A stretch of 8,711 nt of DNA from Lachnospiraceae bacterium (GCA_900764695.1 CAAFOY010000105.1:1-8711), one strand, 5' to 3'. Shown: positions 1-5,844, counted from the stretch's first letter. The notes: a model not told the origin generated them from the sequence alone. Made by a program: numbers and translations.

Positions 1-103
1 CAAAAAAATTTATATCCTTATCGCTTCCGTTCACTTCGACAATGACTTTTTCTATGTAATCAATAAAAAAAGTGTCATCATCACATATCGCTATATTAAT
101 CAT
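1..103 (-). CDS. Response regulator, N-terminal fragment (probably LytTR/AgrA type), cut by window edge
   Basis: This reading frame is shorter than a usual ORF cutoff and leaves the window at its left edge; only about 34 residues are visible. They begin MINIAICDDDTFFIDYIEKV. That is the first beta strand of a CheY-like receiver domain, followed by the acidic cluster (D8-D10) that binds Mg2+ beside the phosphorylated aspartate, which lies off the window. The 'IAICDDD' wording is typical of LytTR-family regulators of Firmicutes (AgrA-like), but the DNA-binding domain cannot be seen, so the subfamily is inferred. The start is supported by an AGGGG ribosome binding site (minus strand, about 110-115) six to seven bases before the ATG. 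It reads in the same direction as the upstream mnmA operon but is separated from it by a terminator and about 380 nt, so it probably has its own promoter. Confidence 0.72.
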   Translation of the reverse strand, partial: MINIAICDDDTFFIDYIEKVIVEVNGSDKDINFF

Positions 104-121
104 GTTAATCCCCTCTTTTGT

Positions 122-149
122 CTTATATTTTCCGTTCTGTATTTGGTAA
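122..149 (-). promoter_or_regulatory. Weak candidate promoter of the response regulator gene
   Basis: Read on the minus strand there is TTACCA (149-144), a 16-nt spacer, then TATAAG (127-122), with the ribosome binding site and ATG about 10-20 nt further on. The -10 box matches five of six consensus positions and the -35 box four of six. The placement is reasonable, but in DNA this AT-rich such matches are easy to find by chance. Confidence 0.3.
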
Positions 150-156
150 TTCTATA

Positions 157-183
157 GTATCAAATAAAAACTGTTTTTGATAC
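157..183. repeat. Inverted repeat upstream of the response regulator, possible operator
   Basis: GTATCAAA (157-164) and TTTGATAC (176-183) are perfect 8-nt inverted arms around an 11-nt centre. They lie just upstream of the weak candidate promoter of the response regulator gene. The size and position suit a dimeric regulator. LytTR regulators usually bind direct repeats, so the gene's own product is not the obvious ligand. Confidence 0.4.
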
Positions 184-237
184 ACATTTCGATATAAATT
201 TGTCGTTTTTTCTATCTATTTTTGTCTTTTCCTATAT

Positions 238-276
238 GTACCACAAATATCGCTATTTACTCATTTTTTGTGGTAC
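238..276. repeat. 10-bp inverted repeat (stem-loop)
   Basis: GTACCACAAA (238-247) pairs perfectly with TTTGTGGTAC (267-276) around a 19-nt loop. There is no strong T-run directly after either arm, so it is not a convincing intrinsic terminator. It overlaps the 3' end of a short minus-strand open frame (261-455). Role unknown. Confidence 0.5.
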
Positions 277-455
277 GTTTTCAATTTATGTAAACCACCC
301 AAAACTAATTTTGATGACTTACTTTTTCTTTTTACATTATGCAAACCAATCCAGGCTAATTTTAAAGATTCGTTCTTCATTTTCAACATGAAGTCGTCCA
401 AGATGCTCTCCACGCCCCGTGATTTATCAAATTCAAGCCAAATATTTAAAAATTG
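261..455 (-). other. Short degenerate open frame with a 51-nt (17-residue) direct repeat; gene or repeat-element remnant
   Basis: I do not recognise a gene here. Minus-strand frame 455-261 is open for 64 codons between stops. Its C-terminal part contains two related 17-residue units, one with LAWIGLHNVK and the next with LVLGGLHKLK. At DNA level the copies begin at 288 and 339 on the plus strand (offset 51) and match at about 22 of the first 30 bases. The best start would be TTG at 401, six bases after GGAG, giving 46 residues; ATG at 389 has no good ribosome binding site. The overlapping plus-strand frame is open too and also shows the repeat, so coding is not established. The GC-richer patch at 390-420 differs from its AT-rich surroundings. 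It could be a remnant of a dispersed element. Confidence 0.3.
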
Positions 456-480
456 CTATAAAATTCATAATATTTAAGGG

Positions 481-520
481 CAAAAAAGAGCCAGAACACA
501 TCTCGCATTCTAACTCTTTT
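481..520 (-). terminator. Intrinsic terminator of the nifS-nifU-nadA-mnmA operon
   Basis: On the minus strand an 11-bp stem (518-508 with 496-486) closes an 11-nt loop and runs into a U-tract formed by the A-run at 482-487. Two of the pairs are G-U wobbles in minus-strand RNA but would be C-A mismatches in plus-strand RNA, so the hairpin is built for minus-strand transcription. It ends the operon about 65-100 nt after the mnmA stop. Confidence 0.8.
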
Positions 521-585
521 CAATGCCAGCCTACCAATCCTTATGGTATTCTAGCTCTTTATTCTCCACCTATTCCACAGGCTTT

Positions 586-1662
586 CTAACATTCTTTTAT
601 TGTTCCACCACCAAGAACTACGTCTCCATCATATAATACAACTGACTGTCCTTTTGTAATGGCTCTTATTGGTTCGTCAAAAGATACCTTAACATCACCG
701 TTTTCAAGTACTTTTGCCACACCTTCTGTTAATGGCTGGTGATATCTTGTTCTTCCACTTACCTTTATTTCTCCTGTTGGGGCTTCACCTGATATCCAGT
801 TAAAGTCTGTTGAAACAAGTTCTTCTGTGAAAAGATCTTTGTTTCGTCCAACTACAACTTCATTTGTTTCCGGTCTGATTTCAAGAACATAATGCTTGCC
901 ATCACGGTTAACATTAATCCCTTTTCGCTGACCTACTGTATATCTGTAATACCCGTTGTGCTGACCTATAACCTTGCCATTAATATCGAGGAAATTACCT
1001 TTACCAACTTTCTTGTGAGTATACTCCTCAATAAACTTCATATGATTACCATCAGGGATAAAACAAATATCCTGACTATCATGCTTGTTAGCATTAATAA
1101 GTCCTGTTTCAGCTGCCTTCTTTCTTATTTCATCCTTAGTGTATTCTCCTAAAGGAAACATTGTGTGGGCAAGTTGATCCTGAGTCATATGATAAAGAAC
1201 ATAGCTTTGATCCTTTAAATCATCAATTCCTTTCATTAGCTGATACTTGCCTGTAGCTTCGTCATATCTGATTCTTGCATAATGGCCTGTTACAATAACA
1301 TCACAGCCTAATGTTTTTGCTCTTCTATATAGCTCTTCGAACTTTAAATATCTGTTACAGTCAATACATGGATTTGGAGTCATTCCACACATATAACAAC
1401 CTACAAACTTGTCAATAACCTTCTCCTTAAACTCTGCCTTAAAATTAAAAACATAATAAGGAAAGCCAACCTTGTATGCTACGCTTCTTGCATCCTCCAC
1501 ATCACTTAGAGAACAACATGTTTTTTCTTTTGACATGTTAATGTCCTCATTATCATATAACTTCATTGTTACCCCAATAGGGTCATATCCTTTTTCTTTC
1601 ATTAAAACGGCAGCCACACTACTGTCTACGCCACCGCTCATTGCTATTAATGCCTTTTTCAT
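586..1662 (-). CDS. mnmA: tRNA-specific 2-thiouridylase MnmA
   Basis: MnmA (TrmU) activates U34 of tRNA-Lys, -Glu and -Gln by adenylation and replaces its 2-oxygen with sulfur. The 358 residues match the usual family length. Visible motifs are the N-terminal PP-loop SGGVDSS (residues 9-15), the first catalytic cysteine C102 in the NPCIDCNRYLKF region, and the second, C200, in DSQDICF. These sit where E. coli has C102 and C199. The C-terminal part (about 210-358) fits the central and beta-barrel tRNA-binding domains. The nadA stop codon TAA is immediately followed by this ATG (zero spacing), and the ribosome binding site AGGA lies inside the end of nadA, so translation is probably coupled. It is the last gene of the operon. 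Sulfur can come from NifS encoded upstream. Clostridial MnmA is commonly encoded beside iscR-nifS-nifU, which supports the call. Confidence 0.97.
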   Translation of the reverse strand: MKKALIAMSGGVDSSVAAVLMKEKGYDPIGVTMKLYDNEDINMSKEKTCCSLSDVEDARSVAYKVGFPYYVFNFKAEFKEKVIDKFVGCYMCGMTPNPCIDCNRYLKFEELYRRAKTLGCDVIVTGHYARIRYDEATGKYQLMKGIDDLKDQSYVLYHMTQDQLAHTMFPLGEYTKDEIRKKAAETGLINANKHDSQDICFIPDGNHMKFIEEYTHKKVGKGNFLDINGKVIGQHNGYYRYTVGQRKGINVNRDGKHYVLEIRPETNEVVVGRNKDLFTEELVSTDFNWISGEAPTGEIKVSGRTRYHQPLTEGVAKVLENGDVKVSFDEPIRAITKGQSVVLYDGDVVLGGGTIKEC

Positions 1663-2574
1663 TTATCCTAACCTAATCATTTCATCAATACAGTGTTTTG
1701 CCTTAGTTCTTGTATCTTCGTCAAGATTAATTTCTAAGCCGCCAATACCCTTACAACAATTTAATACATCAGTTAAAGTTGTTGCTTTCATATTGTGACA
1801 AACGCAGTCCTTTGATAATGGATAAAACATCTTATCCGGACATTCCATCTGAAGATGAGTTACAATACTATTTTCTGTTCCAATAATAAACTCTTTAGCA
1901 TCGCTTTCCTTGGCATAGTTCATAATTCCTGTTGTTGAACCAACATAATCTGCTAATTCCACAACTTCAGGCTTACATTCAGGATGTACAAGGAACAATG
2001 CATTAGGGTGTGCAGCCTTAGCCTTCTTAACATCCTCTGCACTCATTCTTGCATGAGTTGGACATCCGCCTGATAACAACTTAAATGTCTTGTTAGGAAT
2101 CTGTTTAGAAACCCAGTCACCTAAGTTACAGTCAGGAATAAATAAAATCTTGTCATTTTCAATTTTGTTACAAATAGTAACTGCTGATGATGAAGTAACA
2201 CAAATATCACAAATAGTCTTTAATTCACTTGTTGTATTAATGTAAGCAACAACTGTATAATCACTGTAAGACTTCTTAACCTGTTCAATTAAATCCTTGT
2301 CCATCATTTCTGCCATTGGACAGCCTGCGTCACCATTTGCAAGCAAAACTGTCTTATCAGGGGATAAAATCTTAACTGTTTCAGCCATAAATTTTACACC
2401 ACACATAATAACAGTCTTGTTTTTTGTTTCTGCTGCTTTAACAGACAATGCAAAACTGTCACCTGTAAAGTCAGCTACTTCAAGAATTTCCGGATTCTGG
2501 TAGCAATGTGCCAAAATACAGATATCCTTTTCTTTCTTTAATTTAAGAATCTCTTCCTGAATATCTCTAATCAT
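1663..2574 (-). CDS. nadA: Quinolinate synthase NadA ([4Fe-4S] enzyme)
   Basis: NadA condenses iminoaspartate with dihydroxyacetone phosphate to give quinolinate, the first pyridine of de novo NAD synthesis. At 303 residues it is the short form typical of Firmicutes, Thermotoga and archaea. Three cysteines at the expected spacing should bind the oxygen-sensitive [4Fe-4S] cluster: C85 (GDAGCPMAEM), C171 (SGGCPTH) and C257 (KDCVCHNMK). C200 in HPEC is conserved-looking, but its E. coli counterpart is serine (from memory), so it is not assigned as a ligand. Other family signatures are LAHCYQNPEI, GDSFALS and VGSTTGI. AGGTGA sits five bases before the ATG. The gene lies 76 nt after nifU and abuts mnmA. 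No nadB or nadC is in the window, so the iminoaspartate source and next step are encoded elsewhere or lacking. Association with a nifS gene is also known from Bacillus nad loci. Confidence 0.97.
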   Translation of the reverse strand: MIRDIQEEILKLKKEKDICILAHCYQNPEILEVADFTGDSFALSVKAAETKNKTVIMCGVKFMAETVKILSPDKTVLLANGDAGCPMAEMMDKDLIEQVKKSYSDYTVVAYINTTSELKTICDICVTSSSAVTICNKIENDKILFIPDCNLGDWVSKQIPNKTFKLLSGGCPTHARMSAEDVKKAKAAHPNALFLVHPECKPEVVELADYVGSTTGIMNYAKESDAKEFIIGTENSIVTHLQMECPDKMFYPLSKDCVCHNMKATTLTDVLNCCKGIGGLEINLDEDTRTKAKHCIDEMIRLG

Positions 2575-2650
2575 TTCTCACCTTTTAATCTCGCTTACGC
2601 TTTTATAATTTCAGGTGATTCCTCTTTATAAAGAAAATATATTTAAGTAA

Positions 2651-3028
2651 TTAATTATCTTTATGTTTTTCTTTATAATCGTCTATAGCGGCCTTAATAG
2701 CTTCCTCTGCAAGTACTGAACAATGCATCTTATGTGCAGGAAGTCCGTCTAAAGCTTCAGCTACTGCCTTGTTTGTAAGTTCCAAAGCATCATCTAATGA
2801 CTTTCCTTTAATCATTTCTGTTGCCATTGAACTACTTGCTATAGCAGAACCACATCCGAATGTATTAAATTTTACGTCAGTTATGATGTTATTGTCAACC
2901 TTTATATATATTTTCATAATGTCGCCACATTTAGCATTACCAACTTCGCCTACTCCGTCTGCGTCATCAATCTTTCCTACGTTTCTAGGATTCATAAAAT
3001 GATCCATTACTTTTTCACTATATAACAT
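2651..3028 (-). CDS. nifU: Fe-S cluster scaffold NifU/IscU-like
   Basis: This is the scaffold on which NifS-derived sulfur and iron are assembled into Fe-S clusters. The short single-domain form (125 residues) holds the three conserved cysteines: C34 with D36 in GNAKCGD, C59 in FGCGSAIASSS, and C103 in HCSVLAEEA. There is no C-terminal NFU or [2Fe-2S] ferredoxin-like part, so it is IscU-like rather than full NifU. I start it at MLYSEKVMDHF (3028), not at an in-frame ATG 60 nt upstream. GGAG about nine bases before this ATG fits, family members begin here, and the longer start would extend far into nifS. The chosen start overlaps the 3' end of nifS by 11 nt, indicating translational coupling of desulfurase and scaffold. 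Confidence 0.96.
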   Translation of the reverse strand: MLYSEKVMDHFMNPRNVGKIDDADGVGEVGNAKCGDIMKIYIKVDNNIITDVKFNTFGCGSAIASSSMATEMIKGKSLDDALELTNKAVAEALDGLPAHKMHCSVLAEEAIKAAIDDYKEKHKDN

Positions 3029-4205
3029 GCTTTTGCTCTCCTCTCTGTAATTCATCCCAAACCGGTGAAATGCTTCTAAGATAATCAACTACATTTTTAA
3101 TTTCCTTAACCATATAGTCAATCTGTTCTTCTGTAATGTCTTCTGCTATTGTAAGTCTTAATGATCCATGAGCTACTTCATGAGGTCTGCCAATTGCAAG
3201 TAAAACATGACTTGGATCAAGTGATCCTGATGTACATGCTGAACCTGAAGATGCTGCAATACCTTTAGCATCTAATAATAAAAGTAATGATTCTCCTTCG
3301 ATTCCTTCAAAACAAAAGTTTACATTACCCGGTAATCTGTTTTCGCTTGCTCCGTTTAAAACTGAGTGTTCAATCTTTGAAAGTCCTTCAATAAGTCTGT
3401 CTCTTAAAGTTGTAACTTTTGCGCTTGATTTTTCTATATTAGATACAGCATCCTTTAAAGCTACAGCCATACCAACTATTCCGGGAAGGTTCTCTGTACC
3501 CGCTCTCTTACCTCTTTCCTGTGCACCACCTTCTATAATATTAGTAAGTGTAACCTTCTTATTAGCATAAAGAACACCTACGCCCTTTGGTCCGTGGAAT
3601 TTATGAGCTGATAATGATAACATATCAATTTTTTGTTTTTTAACATCAATATCAACATGTCCAACTGCCTGAACTGCATCTGTATGGAAGATAACTCCCT
3701 TCCTTTCACAAATCTCACCAATCTCTGTAATTGGTTCAATTGTTCCTATTTCATTATTTGCATACATTATTGATACAAGAGCTGTATCTTCTCTAATTGC
3801 ATCTTCAACTGCCTTAGGATCAACTTCGCCCTTTTCGTTTACATCTAATAATGTAACGTCAAATCCCTGTTTTTCTAACTTAGCTAATGTATGGAGAACT
3901 GCGTGATGCTCTATTTTAGTAGAAATAATATGTTTCTTTCCTTTTTTTGCACCAAATGTAGCTGCTGAAATGATTGCCTGATTGTCAGCTTCGCTTCCAC
4001 CTGATGTAAAATAAATTTCTTTAAAGTCTGCACCTAAGCATTCTGCCACGTCCATTCTTGCCTGAAGTAGCTTTTCTGCTGCTCTCTGTCCAACACTATG
4101 AAGACTTGATGGATTTCCATAAAAATCTTCCATGCACTCATTCATCGCTTTAATTGCAGCCTGACTAGTTTTAGTAGTAGCCGCATTATCTGCATATATA
4201 TACAT
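3018..4205 (-). CDS. nifS: Cysteine desulfurase NifS/IscS
   Basis: This PLP enzyme converts L-cysteine to alanine and passes the persulfide to scaffold NifU and to MnmA. The 395 residues show the class V aminotransferase fold: YADNAATT at the N-terminus, H100-H101 in IEHHAVLH, D176 and Q179 (HTDAVQA) on the cofactor ring, K202 in SAHKFHG forming the Schiff base, and catalytic C324 in SGSACTSG, the group I (NifS/IscS) loop. I place the start at ATG 4205 (MYIYADNAATT), because GGAGG at 4218-4214 lies eight bases before it. The upstream in-frame ATG at 4220 sits inside that ribosome binding site and has no good site of its own. It is first in the operon and overlaps nifU. Two candidate promoters precede it, one overlapped by a possible IscR operator. 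Confidence 0.97.
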   Translation of the reverse strand: MYIYADNAATTKTSQAAIKAMNECMEDFYGNPSSLHSVGQRAAEKLLQARMDVAECLGADFKEIYFTSGGSEADNQAIISAATFGAKKGKKHIISTKIEHHAVLHTLAKLEKQGFDVTLLDVNEKGEVDPKAVEDAIREDTALVSIMYANNEIGTIEPITEIGEICERKGVIFHTDAVQAVGHVDIDVKKQKIDMLSLSAHKFHGPKGVGVLYANKKVTLTNIIEGGAQERGKRAGTENLPGIVGMAVALKDAVSNIEKSSAKVTTLRDRLIEGLSKIEHSVLNGASENRLPGNVNFCFEGIEGESLLLLLDAKGIAASSGSACTSGSLDPSHVLLAIGRPHEVAHGSLRLTIAEDITEEQIDYMVKEIKNVVDYLRSISPVWDELQRGEQKHVI

Positions 4206-4213
4206 TTGAGTAA

Positions 4214-4218
4214 CCTCC
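4214..4218 (-). promoter_or_regulatory. Ribosome binding site that sets the nifS start
   Basis: On the minus strand the sequence reads ATGGAGGTTACTCAAATG. The perfect GGAGG is eight bases before the second ATG (4205) and overlaps the first (4220), so the first ATG cannot be served by it. This favours a 395-residue protein over a 400-residue one. Confidence 0.8.
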
Positions 4219-4238
4219 ATTCTATATTAAATCTCTTT

Positions 4239-4261
4239 TTCCTATCTCTGCACTAGGAATT
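4239..4261. promoter_or_regulatory. Candidate IscR/Rrf2 operator at the nifS promoter
   Basis: TTCCTA (4239-4244) and TAGGAA (4254-4259) are perfect inverted arms around nine bases. The right side extends to TAGGAATT. The element overlaps the -10 box of nifS promoter P2 and the probable start site, a natural position for repression. The same TTCC-N13-GGAA spacing, with an identical TAGGAATT half, occurs upstream of iscR (5890-5914). Assignment to IscR is inferred from sharing and context, not from a known consensus. Confidence 0.5.
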
Positions 4262-4287
4262 ATATAACCTAATTTTTAATTTGTAAA
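4259..4287 (-). promoter_or_regulatory. nifS promoter P2 (proximal)
   Basis: Minus strand TTTACA (4287-4282), 17-nt spacer, TATAAT (4264-4259): 5/6 and 6/6 matches to the sigma-A consensus. The start site would be near 4252, giving a leader of about 47 nt. Its -10 box lies within the TTCC-N13-GGAA inverted repeat. Confidence 0.65.
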
Positions 4288-4334
4288 TAACTTTTTTTCT
4301 TTTTTTATTATTTTTTCCCGTTTTTTCCTGCTTT

Positions 4335-4363
4335 ATTATAATGTAATAACTTAATATTTGCAA
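4335..4363 (-). promoter_or_regulatory. nifS promoter P1 (distal)
   Basis: Minus strand TTGCAA (4363-4358), 17-nt spacer, perfect TATAAT (4340-4335). Transcription would start near 4328. The resulting leader of about 120 nt begins with a purine-rich, mostly A, stretch (plus-strand pyrimidine tract 4291-4328). It runs back-to-back with the hydrolase promoter, whose -35 box is only 18 bases away. Confidence 0.6.
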
Positions 4364-4381
4364 ATTGTTACAAACCCCCCC

Positions 4382-4410
4382 TTGACAAATTACATTTTTT
4401 TTGGCATTAT
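4382..4410 (+). promoter_or_regulatory. Promoter of the cell wall hydrolase gene
   Basis: Perfect TTGACA (4382-4387), 17-nt spacer and CATTAT (4405-4410, four of six). Transcription would start near 4417, about 43 nt before the TTG start codon. A run of seven C (4375-4381) directly abuts the -35 box. Confidence 0.65.
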
Positions 4411-4428
4411 TAATAACCGTAATATCTA

Positions 4429-4445
4429 TGTAACATTTTTGTAAC
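4429..4445 (+). promoter_or_regulatory. Candidate WalR (YycF) binding site in the hydrolase leader
   Basis: The sequence TGTAAC-ATTTT-TGTAAC matches exactly the published WalR consensus of two direct half-sites, TGTWAH-N5-TGTWAH, 11 bp apart. WalRK controls peptidoglycan hydrolase genes in Bacilli, and the next gene encodes a secreted hydrolase. The box lies downstream of the -10 element, at about +13 to +29, where a bound regulator would more likely repress than activate. An inverted half-site, TGTTACA, lies at 4366-4372 upstream of the promoter. Confidence 0.55.
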
Positions 4446-4449
4446 AGAT

Positions 4450-4454
4450 GGAGG
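4450..4454 (+). promoter_or_regulatory. Ribosome binding site that sets a TTG start for the hydrolase
   Basis: The sequence ATGGAGGTTATTTTG places a perfect GGAGG five bases before TTG (4460). The ATG at 4448 overlaps the GGAGG and cannot use it. Starting at TTG also gives a normal signal peptide beginning MKHKF, whereas the ATG would add MEVI before the basic residues. Confidence 0.75.
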
Positions 4455-4459
4455 TTATT

Positions 4460-5245
4460 TTGAAACATAAATTTATAGGTTTACTTTCAGTAGCATTTTT
4501 GATGTGTGCATCTACTACAATTGCAGTTCATGCCGAAAACGAAACTACCACTGTTGAGAACCCTACAACAGTGATTGCCGTAGAAACAACTACTCCGGTA
4601 GCCAAAACAACTACTCCGGCATATGTTAAATCAATTACAGTTAACAAGACTATAAAGGTAAACAAAAAGGCTAGTATTAAAAAAGACATAAAATTAAATA
4701 AAACAAAATTAAAAAATTTCACATTAGTATCTAATAAAACAAAAGTTGCAACAATTTCTTCTTCAGGAAAGATTAAAGCGAAAAAAGCCGGAAAAGCTGT
4801 CATTACTGTAAAGTCTAAGAATAATAGTGCTTTATATGCAACAATTAAGGTAAAGGTAAAGAACAGATACACTAAAGACCAGTTAAGACTTATGTCTTCT
4901 ATTATTTATAGTGAAGCTGGTGATCAGAGTTATGCAGGTAAGAAGGCAGTTGGTATTGTAATTGCCAACAGAGTAAGTTCTAGAAGTTATCCTAACACTT
5001 TAAGTGGTGTTATTTATCAGCCGGGACAGTTTTCACCGGCAAGAAACGGTTCTTTAAACAGATCATTAGCATTATATGACAGTGGTCGACTTGACAAGGG
5101 TTCAATTAAAGCTGCTAAGGCTGTTCTTAATGGAGATAAGAACGTAAAACTTTCTTATGGAACAATAAATATGAACTCATACTTATTCTTTAGTGGATAT
5201 GTAAAAGGTGCAAGATTAACAATTGGTGGACACCAGTTCAAATAA
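4460..5245 (+). CDS. Secreted SleB-type cell wall hydrolase with N-terminal Big2-like domain
   Basis: 261 residues from the TTG start. Residues 1-25 are a signal peptide (MKHKF, hydrophobic core, probable cleavage after AVHA); C16 lacks a good lipobox. Residues 26-55 are a Thr-rich linker. Residues about 56-135 resemble a bacterial Ig-like group 2 domain and are very lysine-rich (about 23 Lys, one acidic residue). Residues about 137-261 match the SleB/CwlJ hydrolase domain (Hydrolase_2): the probable catalytic E152 in IIYSEAGDQS, then AVGIVIANRV, QPGQFSP, and GGHQFK at the C-terminus. The family cleaves peptidoglycan, as lytic transglycosylase or related activity. Although first known from spore germination, many clostridial members are vegetative, and the Big2 domain points to a cell wall role. 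It lies opposite to its neighbours, between iscR and nifS, and has its own promoter, possible WalR box and terminator. Confidence 0.9.
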   Translation: MKHKFIGLLSVAFLMCASTTIAVHAENETTTVENPTTVIAVETTTPVAKTTTPAYVKSITVNKTIKVNKKASIKKDIKLNKTKLKNFTLVSNKTKVATISSSGKIKAKKAGKAVITVKSKNNSALYATIKVKVKNRYTKDQLRLMSSIIYSEAGDQSYAGKKAVGIVIANRVSSRSYPNTLSGVIYQPGQFSPARNGSLNRSLALYDSGRLDKGSIKAAKAVLNGDKNVKLSYGTINMNSYLFFSGYVKGARLTIGGHQFK

Positions 5246-5251
5246 GTAGAT

Positions 5252-5290
5252 AAAAAAAGAATCTTCAGTTTTTCTGAAGATTCTTTTTTT
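5252..5290 (+). terminator. Strong intrinsic terminator after the hydrolase gene
   Basis: A perfect 17-bp stem (5252-5268 with 5274-5290) with a TTTTT loop begins seven bases after the stop codon. The arms start with A7 and end with T7, so RNA of either strand would carry a U-tract. It can also stop minus-strand transcripts arriving from iscR. Confidence 0.92.
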
Positions 5291-5345
5291 GTTCAGAAAC
5301 TGACCTTCAATTTTTTAGTAGAAATTGTAAAGTAATTTCTCAAAT

Positions 5346-5386
5346 AAAAATCCGAAGCAAATATGATAATACACATCTGTTTCGGA
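5346..5386 (-). terminator. Probable iscR terminator
   Basis: On the minus strand TCCGAA (5386-5381) pairs with TTCGGA (5356-5351); beyond one A-C mismatch, CA pairs with TG. The hairpin is followed by TTTTTATTT. The loop is long (about 18 nt), so strength is uncertain, but it starts about 25 nt after the iscR stop. The stronger perfect hairpin at 5252-5290 lies behind it. Confidence 0.6.
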
Positions 5387-5410
5387 GTCTTAACAAACTT
5401 TAATTTATTT

Positions 5411-5821
5411 TTATACTCTGCCTTCAACTAAGTCTTCCAGTGTTACACTTTCCAAATATTCATCTATCTGTTCATCTAATTTCTTCCACAATGGTAATGT
5501 AATACATTCAGTGGCTCTATCGCACTTCTCAGCCCCTTCTTCCAGGCAGCCAACCGGTGCCAACGTTCCTTCAGTAAGTTTGAGAATTGAGCCTATTGTA
5601 TATTCTGCCGGTTTCTTTACCAGCTTGTATCCGCCTGCTTTGCCTCGCTGACTCTTTACCATATGTCCTTTATGTAATAACGATACAATCATTTCCAAAT
5701 ACTTCATGGAAATTCCCTGTCTTTCTGCCACATCTTTCAGTGATACAAAAGACTCGCCATCATTCTGAGCCAAATCTATCATAACTCTTAAAGCGTATCT
5801 GCCTTTTGTAGAAATCATCAT
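5411..5821 (-). CDS. iscR: Rrf2-family Fe-S regulator IscR
   Basis: IscR binds a Fe-S cluster and controls cluster assembly genes. 136 residues. The N-terminus MMISTKGRYALRVMIDLAQN and the region SLKDVAERQGISMKYLEMIV form the winged helix-turn-helix (about 1-66); SQRGKAGGYKL is the wing. Three cysteines, C92, C100 and C106 (CX7CX5C), sit in the position of the cluster ligands of E. coli IscR (C92, C98, C104), with the spacing I associate with Clostridia. This sets it apart from cysteine-free or single-cysteine Rrf2 proteins such as CymR. I start at M 5821 (GAGG nine bases upstream) because the family begins with this MISTKGRYAL motif; an in-frame ATG 54 nt upstream lies in the promoter region. 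Its own promoter (TTGATT-17-TATACT) is flanked by two inverted repeats, suggesting autoregulation. It is separated from nifS by the hydrolase gene. Confidence 0.93.
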   Translation of the reverse strand: MMISTKGRYALRVMIDLAQNDGESFVSLKDVAERQGISMKYLEMIVSLLHKGHMVKSQRGKAGGYKLVKKPAEYTIGSILKLTEGTLAPVGCLEEGAEKCDRATECITLPLWKKLDEQIDEYLESVTLEDLVEGRV

Positions 5822-5844
5822 CTCTAAATACCTCTCTGTCGTAA

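Noticed and set aside
200..477. Plus-strand frames of 63 and 69 residues
   Set aside because: No ribosome binding site or recognisable domain; low-complexity Phe/Leu-rich translation of AT-rich DNA, and they overlap the 51-nt repeat.
4528..4872. 114-residue minus-strand frame opposite the hydrolase
   Set aside because: It is the antisense of the Thr/Lys-rich coding region (Val/Phe-rich shadow), with no start signals; the sense frame has signal peptide and domain motifs.
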